Positions 34,920 through 45,002 are shown, counted from the first letter of the stretch. The stretch is 50,346 nucleotides of DNA from DATGMB01 sp035293845 (GCA_035293845.1 DATGMB010000033.1:1-50346), one strand, 5' to 3'. The notes: generated from the sequence alone by a model not told the origin. Made by a program: numbers and translations.

Positions 34920-37900
34920 GTGCAGAAATTGCGAGCCGTCGGTAGTGTAGTCTTTCTGCTGCTGGCCATCGTGCCTGTAGCGAAGAGCCAGAGTGTAACC
35001 GGTCAGGTTTCCGGAATCGTAGTCGATTCGGCCGGCGCCGTCATCCCGGGGGCACTGGTTCAGTTGACTCACGATCTATCGCAAACCACTCACGTGTTCA
35101 ACACGCAGACCAACGGTGAGTTCATCTTCACCGGTCTCGTACCCGGCACGTATAGTCTGCGGGTTACGCAGAAGGGATTCAAGGTATTCAGTCAGCGCGG
35201 CATCGTCGTCGCGGCCCAGGAGCGCGTCGATCTCCACGAGATCCACCTGGAAGTCGGCGAAGTGACCACCTCCGTCGAAGTACAGGCCGATGCCGTGCAC
35301 GTCGCCACCGACAGCTCGGACCGGTCGATCGCCATGAACCTGAAACAGATTCTCGACGATCCGACGCGCGGCCGGAATCCGGTGAGCCTCATCATGATGA
35401 TGCCGGGCGTCCAGGCGTTGGCGCAGTCGTATGACTACCGCGGCTGGAACGGCGGCGGCATTCCCGGCGTCAACGGCGGGCAGCAGGGCCAGATCATCCT
35501 GAACATGGACGGCGCAGCCAGCCAGGACTCGGGCAACCTCAACACCGGCTATATCAATCCTTCGATTGATTCCATCAGCGAAGTCAAACTGCTGGTTTCC
35601 AACTACACCGCCGAGTATGGCGGGCGCACCGCCGGGCAGTTGACGCTCACCACGAAAAACGGCACGACCCAGTTCCACGGCAGCGCTTACGACTACTACC
35701 GGGACGAGAGTCTGAACGCCAACGAGTTTTTCAACAACCTGACCAACGTGCCGAGGCCCCGCTACCGCTACCAGAATTTCGGCGGCACCATCGGCGGCCC
35801 GCTGATCGTCCCCGGCACGGGGTTCAACAAGTCGCGCCAGAAGCTGTTTTTCTTCTTCTCTTACGACAAGTTGTTCAATACTACGGTCACCAACAACACC
35901 TACACCATGCCCACGGCGCTCGAGCGGCAGGGCAATTTCTCGCAGACCGTAACCACGACCGGCGTCCTGATTCCGGTCTACGATCCCACCACGCAGGCGC
36001 CATTCCCGGGGAACGTCATTCCGGGCAGCCGTATCAGCCCGCAGGGGCAGGCCATGCTGAACCTGTTCCCCATGCCGTCTCCGCTGGGCCTCGCGCTCGA
36101 TCCCACGGGCAACCGCGGATACAATTTCCGCGCCGTCATGCCGCAGTCGCGCCCGCTGGACGATAAAATCCTGCGCATCGACTACAATCTTTCTCCGAAG
36201 GTCACGACCTTCGTGCGCCTCCTCCAGGACTACCAGGCGCAGAACGGCTACAACACGACCGTCGGACCTCCGGGCGGCGCCTGGGGCCAGTTCCCCGACA
36301 GCTACCACGTCCAGTCCGCCGGCGCGTTGGCTACGCTCGTCTACACGATCAGCCCGACTCTCATCAGCGAATTCAGTTGGGGCATCAACCGCGGCAAGCA
36401 GGGCGTCGAACCCTTGTCGGATACCAGCGCGAACACCTCGACGGGCGGCGCCCGGACCTACCAGCAGAGCCTGCTGCCCTTGAAGGACGCCAACGGCAAT
36501 CCGCTGCCGCTGCCGCGGATCAACCAGGGCAGCAACATTCTCAACCTGCTGCCGGCGGTCAACTTCGGTCTCCCCTCCGGTTTCAGCGCACAGTCCTCGG
36601 GGCAGGGTGTGACGGCGGCTCCCACGTTCAGCCTGGACAGCCGGTGGCCTTTCACCGGCACGGACCAGTTGCAGACCCTGCAGGACAAGGTGACCTGGGT
36701 CAAGGGCGCCCACACGTTTAAAGCCGGCATTTACTACGAGAGAATGGCCCGCAACGTGAGCGTGTACTCGGTCTACAACACCGCCGGAACCTATTACTTC
36801 GGTTCCGACCGCTCCAACCCGCTGGACACGGGATATCCGTACTCCAATGCGATGCTGGGCAGCATCTTCGCCTATGGCGACGACAACACCAAGCTGGTGA
36901 ACCACGCGCGGTATACGCAGATCGAATGGTACCTGCAGGACACGTTCAAGGCCAGCCGGCGCCTGACGATCGATTACGGCGCGCGATTCAGCCGCGTAGG
37001 CGACCTGAACTCCAAGGGCGCCACCCTGGGATTGTTCAACGCCGCTTCCTACAATCCGGGCCAGGTCGGCCAGTTGCTCTACCCTGCCTGCTCCGTCGCG
37101 GTCACCACCTCCACCTGCCCCACGGCCGACAAGATTGCGGTCAACCCGAAGACCGGCGCCGTGTTCCCCTATGTCCGGCAGGGCACCTTCGACGCCTCGT
37201 CGTATCCCGCCAATGCCTTGCCGTATTCGGGCATCAAGTATTACGACACCCATTTCTTCAACGTCGCCCCCATTCAGGTCGATCCCCGCGTCGGTTTCGC
37301 GTGGGACATGTTTGGAGACGGCAAGACCGCGCTGCGCGGCGGGTTCGGCATTATCACGGGCCGCAATTGGACCGTGGACTACATCGGCGCGCTCTCCGCG
37401 GGCCAGGGCCCGCTGATGGTGCCCCCCAACTTTTTGGCGCCGACGATTCTCTATACCAACTTCCAGGGACTGAGCGGCGCACAGGCCGTGTACACTCCGC
37501 AGAACCTGATCGGAGGCAGTCCGAACGAAATTCCGCAGTCCACCTACAACTGGAGTTTCGGGATTCAGCGGGAGTTGAGCCACGGTCTGATCGCCGACAT
37601 CTCCTACGTCGGCAACGCGCTCAAGCACGGTTACGGCGAGACCTACGATAGCAACGCCGTCCCGCTGCTGACCACCTGGAAGCCCTCTGGCTGCGCCAAC
37701 CCGATCCAGGGCGGCTGTCCGCAAGCTCAGTTCATCGACCCGACCACCAACCCCGCCAATCCGGGCTTCTATTCCACCAACCTGATCCGCGCCATGACCG
37801 GTTACGCCGGAATCGGCAACATCATCGACTACACCGAAGGGTACAGCAACAACTACAATGCCTTGCAGGCCCAGTTGAACCGGCGTGTGGGCCGGATCCA

Positions 37901-38615
37901 ATGGAGCCTGAATTACACCTTCTCGCGAACCATCGTCTACAACAACGACAGCCAAACCGCCCTGTTGCAGATGGTCAACGCGCAGTTGACCAAGAATGTG
38001 ACGAACCGCCGCCACGCCGTCAATTTCAATTTCGCGTACGACATTCCCGGCGGCAGCAGACTGTGGAGCAACCCCTTCACCAAGGCGGTGCTGGACGGGT
38101 GGTACGTGAATGGGAACGGCTCGATCTTTGCCGGCACTCCGTACACGGTGAGTTGCGGCGCCACCGGACAGCCCGCCCAGTTCTGGACCGGCACTCCTAC
38201 CGCGTATCTCCCCTTCCGGTGCGAGATGGGAGACAGCATGTTCCTGCCGGCCGGGCAATTACCTTCGAAGACGACTTCCGCCGATTTGCAGGTGCCTCTG
38301 AATGCCGCCAACTTTACGCTCCCGCCGGCGAACTCGCTGGGCATCGGCAACACGCCCCCCACATTGTTCTACGGTCCGTGGCTGTGGAATCTGGACCTGT
38401 CACTGGCAAAAACGAACCACATCAAGGAACGGTTTACGACGGAGTTCCGCGTCGAGTCTTTCAACACGTTCAACCACTTCAACCCGAGTAACCCGAACAC
38501 CTCGCTCACCTTGAACTTCGCCAGCGGCGCGAATACCAACGCCGCGTTCGGGACGATCCAGAGCGCTCAGGTCCAGGCTCGCCACCTGGCGCTGTCGGCG
38601 CGCATCCGATTCTAG
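34920..38615 (+). CDS. TonB-dependent receptor with carboxypeptidase-regulatory-like domain
   Basis: 1231 residues from GTG at 34920, with GGAGGT 5 bases before; the longer upstream frame is non-coding. Signal peptide (KLRAVGSVVFLLLAIVPVAKS), then a beta-sandwich CarboxypepD_reg domain (SGIVVDSAGAVIPGALVQL, GEFIFTGLVPGTYSLRV), then a plug domain (IILNMDGAASQDSGN, SISEVKLLVSNYTAEYGGRT) and a large outer-membrane barrel ending in ARHLALSARIRF with a final Phe. This is the Oar/SusC-like type that dominates Solibacter genomes. Ligand unknown; the sugar-related operon downstream suggests carbohydrate. A GC hairpin follows the stop. Confidence 0.93.
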   Translation: MQKLRAVGSVVFLLLAIVPVAKSQSVTGQVSGIVVDSAGAVIPGALVQLTHDLSQTTHVFNTQTNGEFIFTGLVPGTYSLRVTQKGFKVFSQRGIVVAAQERVDLHEIHLEVGEVTTSVEVQADAVHVATDSSDRSIAMNLKQILDDPTRGRNPVSLIMMMPGVQALAQSYDYRGWNGGGIPGVNGGQQGQIILNMDGAASQDSGNLNTGYINPSIDSISEVKLLVSNYTAEYGGRTAGQLTLTTKNGTTQFHGSAYDYYRDESLNANEFFNNLTNVPRPRYRYQNFGGTIGGPLIVPGTGFNKSRQKLFFFFSYDKLFNTTVTNNTYTMPTALERQGNFSQTVTTTGVLIPVYDPTTQAPFPGNVIPGSRISPQGQAMLNLFPMPSPLGLALDPTGNRGYNFRAVMPQSRPLDDKILRIDYNLSPKVTTFVRLLQDYQAQNGYNTTVGPPGGAWGQFPDSYHVQSAGALATLVYTISPTLISEFSWGINRGKQGVEPLSDTSANTSTGGARTYQQSLLPLKDANGNPLPLPRINQGSNILNLLPAVNFGLPSGFSAQSSGQGVTAAPTFSLDSRWPFTGTDQLQTLQDKVTWVKGAHTFKAGIYYERMARNVSVYSVYNTAGTYYFGSDRSNPLDTGYPYSNAMLGSIFAYGDDNTKLVNHARYTQIEWYLQDTFKASRRLTIDYGARFSRVGDLNSKGATLGLFNAASYNPGQVGQLLYPACSVAVTTSTCPTADKIAVNPKTGAVFPYVRQGTFDASSYPANALPYSGIKYYDTHFFNVAPIQVDPRVGFAWDMFGDGKTALRGGFGIITGRNWTVDYIGALSAGQGPLMVPPNFLAPTILYTNFQGLSGAQAVYTPQNLIGGSPNEIPQSTYNWSFGIQRELSHGLIADISYVGNALKHGYGETYDSNAVPLLTTWKPSGCANPIQGGCPQAQFIDPTTNPANPGFYSTNLIRAMTGYAGIGNIIDYTEGYSNNYNALQAQLNRRVGRIQWSLNYTFSRTIVYNNDSQTALLQMVNAQLTKNVTNRRHAVNFNFAYDIPGGSRLWSNPFTKAVLDGWYVNGNGSIFAGTPYTVSCGATGQPAQFWTGTPTAYLPFRCEMGDSMFLPAGQLPSKTTSADLQVPLNAANFTLPPANSLGIGNTPPTLFYGPWLWNLDLSLAKTNHIKERFTTEFRVESFNTFNHFNPSNPNTSLTLNFASGANTNAAFGTIQSAQVQARHLALSARIRF

Positions 38616-38619
38616 AATG

Positions 38620-38649
38620 GCCGGGGCCTCTGGCGCCGGGGGCCCCGGT
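38620..38649 (+). terminator. GC-rich hairpin after the receptor gene
   Basis: CCGGGGCC (38621-38628) pairs with GGCCCCGG (38641-38648), loop 12 nt, followed by GCGTTT. It begins 5 bases after the stop. The weak T-run means it may attenuate, not fully end, transcription into the next gene. Confidence 0.55.
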
Positions 38650-38685
38650 GCGTTTCAGCGATTAAATTCGATACAAGGGGCCATC

Positions 38686-40236
38686 ATGCAAATTGCCAAA
38701 CTGATCGCTGCGGCGGGCGTCGCCTGCCTCCTCGCTCCGGCCGCCGACTGGCTCACCGACGGCGGGAATCCCAAACGGGACGCCTGGCAGCGCGACGAAA
38801 AGCTTCTTTCCACCTCCAGCGTCAAGGATATGAAGCTGCTGTGGAAGATCCATCTGGATAACGAACCGCGCCAGATGCACTCCCTGTTCCCGCCGCTGAT
38901 CATCGGGAAGCTGAACACGAGCCGCGGTGTACGCGAGGTCGCGATCGATGCGGGCGTCTCCGATAACATCTTCGCCATCGATGTCGAAACGGGCGAGCTC
39001 CTCTGGAAAAAGCATTTCCAGAGCACGTGGACGCCTCCGGCCAATGGCGGACGCGGCGGCGGCATCCTCTGTCCCGGCGGCCTTACCGCCACACCGGTCA
39101 TCGCGCCAACGGGCACACCGGGCAAGTACACCATCTACGCCGTTTCCTGGGACGGCATGCTGCACCAGCTCAACGCGGCCGATGGCGAGGACGTCAAGCC
39201 CCCTTCCAAATTCATGCCGCCCAACGGCAAACCCTACGCCCTGAACCTCTTCCACAACGTCATCTATACCCACACCGCACAGGGCTGCGGCGGAAACCCT
39301 AATATGGTGTACGCCTATGACCTCGCCACCGACAAGGTCGGGAGCTGGGGGCCGGCGGGCGGCGGCATGTGGGGCCGCACCGGTCCGGCGATCAGCTCGA
39401 AAGGCGTGATGTACACCGGCACTGGCGACGGCCGCTGGGATCCGGAAAACGGCACCTACGGCGACGGCATTATCGGCGTCCAGCAGAATCCCCAGACGAA
39501 GGCGCTGGAGCTGGTCGATTACTATGGCCCGTCCAATGCCGAATGGCTGGTGAAACGCGATCTCGATATGCAGGTCACGCCCGTCATTTTCAACTACAAA
39601 GGCAAAGAGCTGATGGTGGACGCGGGCAAAGAGTGCCGCATGTACCTGATGGATACCGAATCGATCGGCGGGGACGACCATCGCACGCCGTTATATCGCA
39701 GCCCGCTGCTCTGCAATGAGGACGTGAATTTCGCCTCGGCGGGAATCTGGGGCTCGCTGGCGAGTTGGGAGGATTCCAAGGGCACCCGCTGGGTGCTGAC
39801 GCCGATCTGGGGACCGAAGCATTCCAAATTCAAGGCGCCCATCGAGCACGGCGAAATCAAGTACGGCGCCATCGTTGCTTTCAGAGTCGAGGAGAAGGGC
39901 GGAAAGTGGCAGCTTACTCCCGCCTGGATCTCGCGCGATATGAACCGCGCCGAGCCGCCGGTCATCGCCAACGGGGTAGTCTTCGCCTACGGCAGCGGCG
40001 AGGATACGGATCAGGCCTACCCGGACGTCGGATTGGCCGATACCGCCGATCGCCGCATCCCCGGTTCCACCCACGCGGTGCTCTACGCCCTCGACGCACA
40101 GACGGGGGCCGAGCTCTGGTCGAGCAAGGACGAAATCAAGAGCTGGAATCACTGGAGCGGGCTCTCCATCGCCAATGGACGCGTCTACATCGGCACGTTC
40201 GACAGCATGCTCTATTGCTTTGGGATCAAGAGGTAG
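38686..40236 (+). CDS. PQQ-type beta-propeller protein
   Basis: 516 residues from ATG at 38686 with AAGGGG upstream. Signal peptide (LIAAAGVACLLAPAADW). The body has repeating propeller blades of the PQQ_2 type (AIDVETGELLWKKHF, YALDAQTGAELWSSKDE). Characteristic W/G-rich ends are present, but I do not see the vicinal Cys pair and catalytic Asp of true quinoprotein dehydrogenases. It is probably periplasmic and may bind a ligand or act like BamB. The next gene follows 4 bp later. Confidence 0.85.
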   Translation: MQIAKLIAAAGVACLLAPAADWLTDGGNPKRDAWQRDEKLLSTSSVKDMKLLWKIHLDNEPRQMHSLFPPLIIGKLNTSRGVREVAIDAGVSDNIFAIDVETGELLWKKHFQSTWTPPANGGRGGGILCPGGLTATPVIAPTGTPGKYTIYAVSWDGMLHQLNAADGEDVKPPSKFMPPNGKPYALNLFHNVIYTHTAQGCGGNPNMVYAYDLATDKVGSWGPAGGGMWGRTGPAISSKGVMYTGTGDGRWDPENGTYGDGIIGVQQNPQTKALELVDYYGPSNAEWLVKRDLDMQVTPVIFNYKGKELMVDAGKECRMYLMDTESIGGDDHRTPLYRSPLLCNEDVNFASAGIWGSLASWEDSKGTRWVLTPIWGPKHSKFKAPIEHGEIKYGAIVAFRVEEKGGKWQLTPAWISRDMNRAEPPVIANGVVFAYGSGEDTDQAYPDVGLADTADRRIPGSTHAVLYALDAQTGAELWSSKDEIKSWNHWSGLSIANGRVYIGTFDSMLYCFGIKR

Positions 40237-40240
40237 CGTC

Positions 40241-41743
40241 ATGAAAAACCGGCATGCGGTTCTCCTCATCGGGCTCTTCCCTGCCCTCACCTACGCGCAG
40301 TTCGGACGCGGCGGCGGCGATTGGATGACCGCCGGCAGCGATGCCCAGCGATCCTCCTGGGTCCGCACAGACGCCAAGATTTCCCCGGCCAGTCTCCTCA
40401 AGGGCGGTTTCGACATTACATTCAAGATCGCCGCCGATCCGTCCGCGCGGGAATCGCTCGCGGCCCCCCTGACGCTCAACAGCTATATCGGTTACCGCGG
40501 TTTCCGTTCCCTGGTGTTCCTCGGCGCCACCGCGGATAAGGTAATCGGAGTCGATACCGACCTCGGCCGCGTCGAGTGGCGGCGCGAGCTTCCGGTATCC
40601 GGGGCTTCGCCGTGCGCCTCCGCCGCCGTCGCCATCACCCGCCCCACCACGGCGGCATTCCCCGGCCAGCCCGGCGGGCGGGGCTTCGGGCCACGCGGCG
40701 GCGCGGCGAAGTCCGGCGTGGGCCAGCCGCTCGAAGGCGCGGTCACCATCCGGGAGATCGCGGCGAACATGCCCGGACCCGGCGGGCCGCCGCCCGGGCG
40801 CGCGAATACCGTACGCGGCGCAAATGCCGGACGTGGGCCGCTGCCCGGTTTCGGACGCATGCCCTCCATCCTCGACGTCGTGGGACGCGACGGGATGCTG
40901 CACTCCATCTACGTTTCGAACGGCGAGGGGCCGAACCCGCCCCTCCGCTTCGTCCCTGCCAATACGCGTCTGATTGGCCTGATGAACGTGGATAACGTCG
41001 TCTATGCCGCGGCGGGCCAGGGCTGCGACGCCGCACCCGGCGAGCTGGTCGCGCTGGATCTCGAATCGAAGCAGCTCGCCGCCTTCCGCCCCGATTCCGG
41101 CGCCATCGCCGGCACCGACGGCTTCGCGATGGGTCCCGATGGTACGGTCTACGCCGCCACCACCGGCGGCGATCTGATCGCCCTCGAGCCTAAAACGCTC
41201 CAGCGCAAGCAAACCTACCGGGCCGGACAGCCGTTTGCCACCTCGCCGGTTCTCTTTCAGCACGGCGAGCAAACCTGGATCGCCGCCGCCACACAGGACG
41301 GGCGGATTCACGTTCTCGACGCGGCGGCTCTTTCGACGCCGCTCGCCAGCTCGGCGGCCACCGGCTCGCCGGTCCGGTCTCTCGCCACCTGGCAGGACCC
41401 CTCCGGCGGCCGCTGGATTTTAGGGCCCGCCGCGGGCGCCGTAGTCGCCTGGAAGGTGGCCGATACGAATGACGGAGCCACGCTCCAGCCCGGCTGGACC
41501 TCCCGCGATCTCACCGCGCCGCTCGCGCCGATCGTGGTCAACGGCGTCGTTTTCACCGCATCGACGGGCGCCTCGCCGGTGCTGTATGCTCTCGACGGCG
41601 CCACCGGCCAGGAACTTTGGAATAGCGGCCGCAAGATCGGCTCGGCGATCCGCGGCGGCGGCCTTTCGGCGGGCAATAGCCAGGTCTTTCTGAGCACCAG
41701 CGACGGAACCTTCTATGCCTTCGGTTTTCCCATCGAGCACTAA
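40241..41743 (+). CDS. Second PQQ-type beta-propeller protein
   Basis: 500 residues from ATG at 40241. Signal peptide (HAVLLIGLFPALTYA), then QFGRGGGDWMTAGSDAQRSS; the 'DW...G.D.QR..W' lead is shared with the preceding protein (DWLTDGGNPKRDAW), so the two are paralogs. Blades such as VIGVDTDLGRVEWRREL and LYALDGATGQELWNSGRK. A Gly/Arg/Pro-rich insertion at about 155-220 (GQPGGRGFGPRGG, ANTVRGANAGRGPLPG) interrupts the fold and probably forms a loop. Likely secreted. Translationally close to the previous gene; 75 bp before the oxidoreductase gene. Confidence 0.82.
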   Translation: MKNRHAVLLIGLFPALTYAQFGRGGGDWMTAGSDAQRSSWVRTDAKISPASLLKGGFDITFKIAADPSARESLAAPLTLNSYIGYRGFRSLVFLGATADKVIGVDTDLGRVEWRRELPVSGASPCASAAVAITRPTTAAFPGQPGGRGFGPRGGAAKSGVGQPLEGAVTIREIAANMPGPGGPPPGRANTVRGANAGRGPLPGFGRMPSILDVVGRDGMLHSIYVSNGEGPNPPLRFVPANTRLIGLMNVDNVVYAAAGQGCDAAPGELVALDLESKQLAAFRPDSGAIAGTDGFAMGPDGTVYAATTGGDLIALEPKTLQRKQTYRAGQPFATSPVLFQHGEQTWIAAATQDGRIHVLDAAALSTPLASSAATGSPVRSLATWQDPSGGRWILGPAAGAVVAWKVADTNDGATLQPGWTSRDLTAPLAPIVVNGVVFTASTGASPVLYALDGATGQELWNSGRKIGSAIRGGGLSAGNSQVFLSTSDGTFYAFGFPIEH

Positions 41744-41818
41744 TCCGGCGCTCCGGGCCGCCCTGCTTCTGATGGCGTGCCATACTAGGCTGTTCAGCAA
41801 CTCGCCCGAGGATCACCA

Positions 41819-42976
41819 ATGAAAAAACTGAACATCGGCATGATCGGTTACGGCTTCATGGGCCGCACGCATTCGAACGCGTTCCGCCAGGCCAACCGCT
41901 TCTTCGATCTTCCGTATGAACCCGTCCTCAAGACCGTGTGCGCCCGCAACCGGGCCCGCGCCGAGGCGTTCGCCGGCCAGTGGGGCTATGAGCGCATCGA
42001 GACCGACTGGCGCAGCGTCGTCGCCTCGCGCGAAATCGATCTCATCGACATCGCAAGCCCCAACGACACGCATGCCGAGATTGCCATCGCCGCTGCGAAA
42101 GCCGGCAAGATGGTGATGTGCGAGAAGCCGCTCGGCCGCAACGCCGCCGAGGCCCGCGCGATGACCGAGGCCGTCGAAGCCGCCGGCGTCGCCAACAGCG
42201 TCTGGTACAACTACCGCCGCGTCCCCGCCGTAACGCTCGCCAAGCAGTTGATCGACGAGGGCCGCCTGGGCCGCGTGTTTCACTACCGCGCCAAGTTCCT
42301 CCAGGACTGGACCATCTCGGCCGACCTGCCGCAGGGCGGCGAGGGCCTCTGGCGGCTCGATGTGGCGGTGGCCGGCAGCGGCGTCACCGGCGATCTTCTC
42401 GCGCATTGCATCGACTCCGCCCTGTGGCTGAATGGCCCGATCGAAGAGGTTTCCGCCGTCACCGAAACCTTTATCAAGTCGCGCAAGCACAATCTCACCG
42501 GCAAAACGGAGCCCGTCGGCATCGACGATGCCAGCCTCTTCCTCGCGCGGTTTCGCAACGGCTCGCTCGCCACCTTCGAAGCGACCCGCTACGCTCGCGG
42601 CCACAAGGCGCTCTACACCCTCGAAATCAACGGCGAGCACGCTTCCATTTTCTGGGACCTCCACGACCTCCACCGCTTGCAGTACTTCGATCACCGCGAT
42701 CAGGGAACGCTGCGCGGCTGGCGCAGCATCCACATTACCGATGGCGACCACCCGTACATGAAGCACTGGTGGGTTCCCGGCCTGCAGATCGGCTACGAGC
42801 ACACGTTCATCCATCACGCCGCCGATTTCCTCGCCGCCCTCGGCCGCGGTGAGAGCGCTCCGCCCACCTTCCGCGACGCGCTCCAGACCGATTTCGTGAC
42901 CGATGCGGTGTTGCAGTCCGCCGGCAGCCGCGCCTGGGTGAAGGTCGGAGCGGCGGAATCCGCGGGGGTCTCCTGA
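41819..42976 (+). CDS. Gfo/Idh/MocA-type NAD(P)-dependent sugar oxidoreductase
   Basis: 385 residues. Rossmann GMIGYGFMGRTHSNAF (7-22; Gly-x-Gly-x-x-Gly), then the CEKPLG motif near residue 100 with its catalytic Lys, and an alpha/beta C-terminal domain (YNYRRVPAVTLAKQLID, GEGLWRLDVAVAGSGV). There is no signal peptide, so it acts in the cytoplasm. Family members oxidise a sugar hydroxyl, commonly C3 of glycosides to 3-keto forms. This gene is directly followed by a LacI regulator and DUF1080 genes, the usual partners for 3-keto-glycoside chemistry. Starts with GAGG upstream; 3 bp before the LacI gene. Confidence 0.93.
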   Translation: MKKLNIGMIGYGFMGRTHSNAFRQANRFFDLPYEPVLKTVCARNRARAEAFAGQWGYERIETDWRSVVASREIDLIDIASPNDTHAEIAIAAAKAGKMVMCEKPLGRNAAEARAMTEAVEAAGVANSVWYNYRRVPAVTLAKQLIDEGRLGRVFHYRAKFLQDWTISADLPQGGEGLWRLDVAVAGSGVTGDLLAHCIDSALWLNGPIEEVSAVTETFIKSRKHNLTGKTEPVGIDDASLFLARFRNGSLATFEATRYARGHKALYTLEINGEHASIFWDLHDLHRLQYFDHRDQGTLRGWRSIHITDGDHPYMKHWWVPGLQIGYEHTFIHHAADFLAALGRGESAPPTFRDALQTDFVTDAVLQSAGSRAWVKVGAAESAGVS

Positions 42977-42979
42977 AAA

Positions 42980-44017
42980 TTGTCGACGATCAAGCGAGTG
43001 GCGAAGCTGGCCGGAGTCTCGGTGGGAACCGTCTCGCACGTGATCACCGGGGCCGTCCCGGTCACGGACGGCCTTCGCAGCAAGGTGGAAGCCGCGATCC
43101 GCGAGCTGAACTACCACCCCAACCACGTCGCACGCAGCCTCAAGACGAGCAAGACCCGGACGCTCGGCATCGTCGTGCCCGACATGACGATTCCGTTCTT
43201 TCCGCAGGTGATCAGCGGCGCTGAAGCCGCCGCCCGCGAGCGCGGATACGTCGTCATTGCGGTGAACAGCGGCGACGATGGCGAGCGGCAGAAGGAACTG
43301 CTCTCGCTGCTGCGCTCGCAGCGCGTCGAGGGCATCCTGCTCGTGGTTGCCTCCGCGCCGACGCCCCAAACCCAGATCTCGCGGATACTGGAAGCCGGCA
43401 TTCCCATCGTTTGCTGCGACCGCGTCCCCGAGCGCCTTCGCGTCGATTCCGTCTCGGTCGAGAACCGCGAAGCCGGCCGGCTCGGATTTCAGCATTTGCT
43501 CGATGCGGGCTACCGCCGCATCGCCGTCGCCACCGGCCCGCTGGCGCTGCGCAATGAGCGGCAGCGGCTGCTCGGGTGCCGCGAGGCCGCGGACGAGGCG
43601 GGTATCGGCCTCGAACCAGACCTCATCTGGGAGGGAAACCTGCGCGTCGAAGATGTGACCGCGCTGTGCCGCGATCATCTGGCGCGCCCCGGCCGCCCCG
43701 AAGCCATCCTCTCCACCAACGGACCGACCGCGCTCGGCGTGCTGCGCGCCTTCCGCGCCCATGGCCTCAGTACCCCGCGCGACATGGGCTTCGCCACCTT
43801 CGACGAGCTCACGGTGGACGAAATCTTTCTCCCTTCGATCACGACCATTGTGCAGCCGTCTTACGAGATTGGCTTCCGCGCCGCGGAGCTGCTCCTCGAG
43901 CGCATCGAAGGCGGATCGGCGGCGGCGGAGCCAATGATGGTCCGCTTGCCGGCCGTCCTCAAAATTCGCGAGTCCTCCCGCCCGCCGGATGTGCTCGCCG
44001 CGAGCCTGAAACAATGA
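42980..44017 (+). CDS. LacI-family transcriptional regulator
   Basis: 345 residues from TTG at 42980. N-terminal HTH (STIKRVAKLAGVSVGTVSHV, 2-21, then hinge LNYHPNHVARSLK) and a periplasmic-binding-protein-type effector domain (GIVVPDMTIPFFPQVISGAE, IPIVCCDRVPERL, GFATFDELTVDEIF). It binds operator DNA as a dimer and releases or binds on a sugar-like effector. Probably controls its own operon; I found no clear operator. Its stop overlaps the ATG of the DUF1080 gene (ATGA). Confidence 0.94.
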   Translation: MSTIKRVAKLAGVSVGTVSHVITGAVPVTDGLRSKVEAAIRELNYHPNHVARSLKTSKTRTLGIVVPDMTIPFFPQVISGAEAAARERGYVVIAVNSGDDGERQKELLSLLRSQRVEGILLVVASAPTPQTQISRILEAGIPIVCCDRVPERLRVDSVSVENREAGRLGFQHLLDAGYRRIAVATGPLALRNERQRLLGCREAADEAGIGLEPDLIWEGNLRVEDVTALCRDHLARPGRPEAILSTNGPTALGVLRAFRAHGLSTPRDMGFATFDELTVDEIFLPSITTIVQPSYEIGFRAAELLLERIEGGSAAAEPMMVRLPAVLKIRESSRPPDVLAASLKQ

Positions 44018-45000
44018 AGCACACCGTACTTCCGATCGCCGCTTCTGCCGGCCTGCTCCTGCTGCTCGCCGGTTTCGCCCCCTCCCAGCAGCCTCCCGCC
44101 GCCACCGGCACGCCGCCGGCGGCGGGCGGGCGAGGCCAGCCCGGTCCCGGGTTCGGCTTCGGCGGCTTCGCCCGCGGCGGCCAACCGTTCGACTACAACG
44201 ACAACGAAGGCTGGATCTCGCTGTTCGACGGCGAAACCCTGAACGGATGGGACGGCGATATCCGGTTCTGGAGCGTCAAAGACGGCGCCATCTACGTGGA
44301 GCCCTCCTGCGAGAAGCCCACCGGCACCATCTATCTGGTGTGGCGGGGCGGCGACGTGGGCGATTTCATGCTCAAGTTCGAATCCAAGGGCACCGGCAAC
44401 GTCAACGGCGGCGTGCAATACCGCAGCTATATGACCGCCGAAAACGACGTGGGGCTGAAGTATCCGGGCCGCGGCGGCGGCGGGTTCCTCGCCAATGCCG
44501 GGAGAGGCGGACGCGCGCCGGGCGCAGCCGGTCCGGGCCGCGGCGCGAACGCCGGCCGCGGCGGAACCGGCCGCGGGCCGCAGTGCGCCAACCCCGGCAC
44601 GCCTCCCACCGCCGCCGAGCGCGCCAAATGGGACATGGCCGGTCCGCAATTCGATTTCGACGCCAATAACCGGTACGTCGGCCAGTATTACGAGCAGTTG
44701 TCGAGCCGCGGCATCGCCGCTCCGCCCGGCACGGTGGTGCTGGCCGAGCCCGGCCAGCGGCGCGTGTTGAGCACGTTTGCCGATAAAGCCACGCTCGATT
44801 CCTGGTTCAAGAAAGACGACTACAACCAGTTCCTTCTGGTTGCCAAAGGCAACGTCAGCAGCATGTTCATGAACGGCCACCTGGTATCGGTCTTTATCGA
44901 CAACGACCCGACCCACTTCCGTCCGAGCGGCAAGCTCGGGCTCGAAGTGGAATCGACCGGCGCCTATTTCACGCGCCATATCTGGCTGAAGAGGTTGTAG
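44014..45000 (+). CDS. DUF1080 (3-keto-disaccharide hydrolase-like) protein
   Basis: 328 residues from ATG at 44014, translationally coupled to LacI. Signal peptide (VLPIAASAGLLLLLAGFAPS), then a Gly/Pro-rich stretch, and from residue 62 the DUF1080 concanavalin-like domain: GWISLFDGETLNGWDGD, IYVEPSC, FMLKFESKGTGNVNGGVQYRS. A long Gly/Arg insertion (about 152-190, RGANAGRGGTGRG) splits the domain. The end is FTRHIWLKRL, typical of the family. DUF1080 proteins hydrolyse 3-keto-glycosides or bind related glycans. Exported, so the substrate would be in the periplasm or outside. Confidence 0.88.
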   Translation: MKHTVLPIAASAGLLLLLAGFAPSQQPPAATGTPPAAGGRGQPGPGFGFGGFARGGQPFDYNDNEGWISLFDGETLNGWDGDIRFWSVKDGAIYVEPSCEKPTGTIYLVWRGGDVGDFMLKFESKGTGNVNGGVQYRSYMTAENDVGLKYPGRGGGGFLANAGRGGRAPGAAGPGRGANAGRGGTGRGPQCANPGTPPTAAERAKWDMAGPQFDFDANNRYVGQYYEQLSSRGIAAPPGTVVLAEPGQRRVLSTFADKATLDSWFKKDDYNQFLLVAKGNVSSMFMNGHLVSVFIDNDPTHFRPSGKLGLEVESTGAYFTRHIWLKRL

Positions 45001-45002
45001 CC

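Noticed and set aside
35076..38258. Minus-strand open frame of 1060 codons inside the TonB-dependent receptor
   Set aside because: Shadow of a clear receptor gene; no start signal or family motif.
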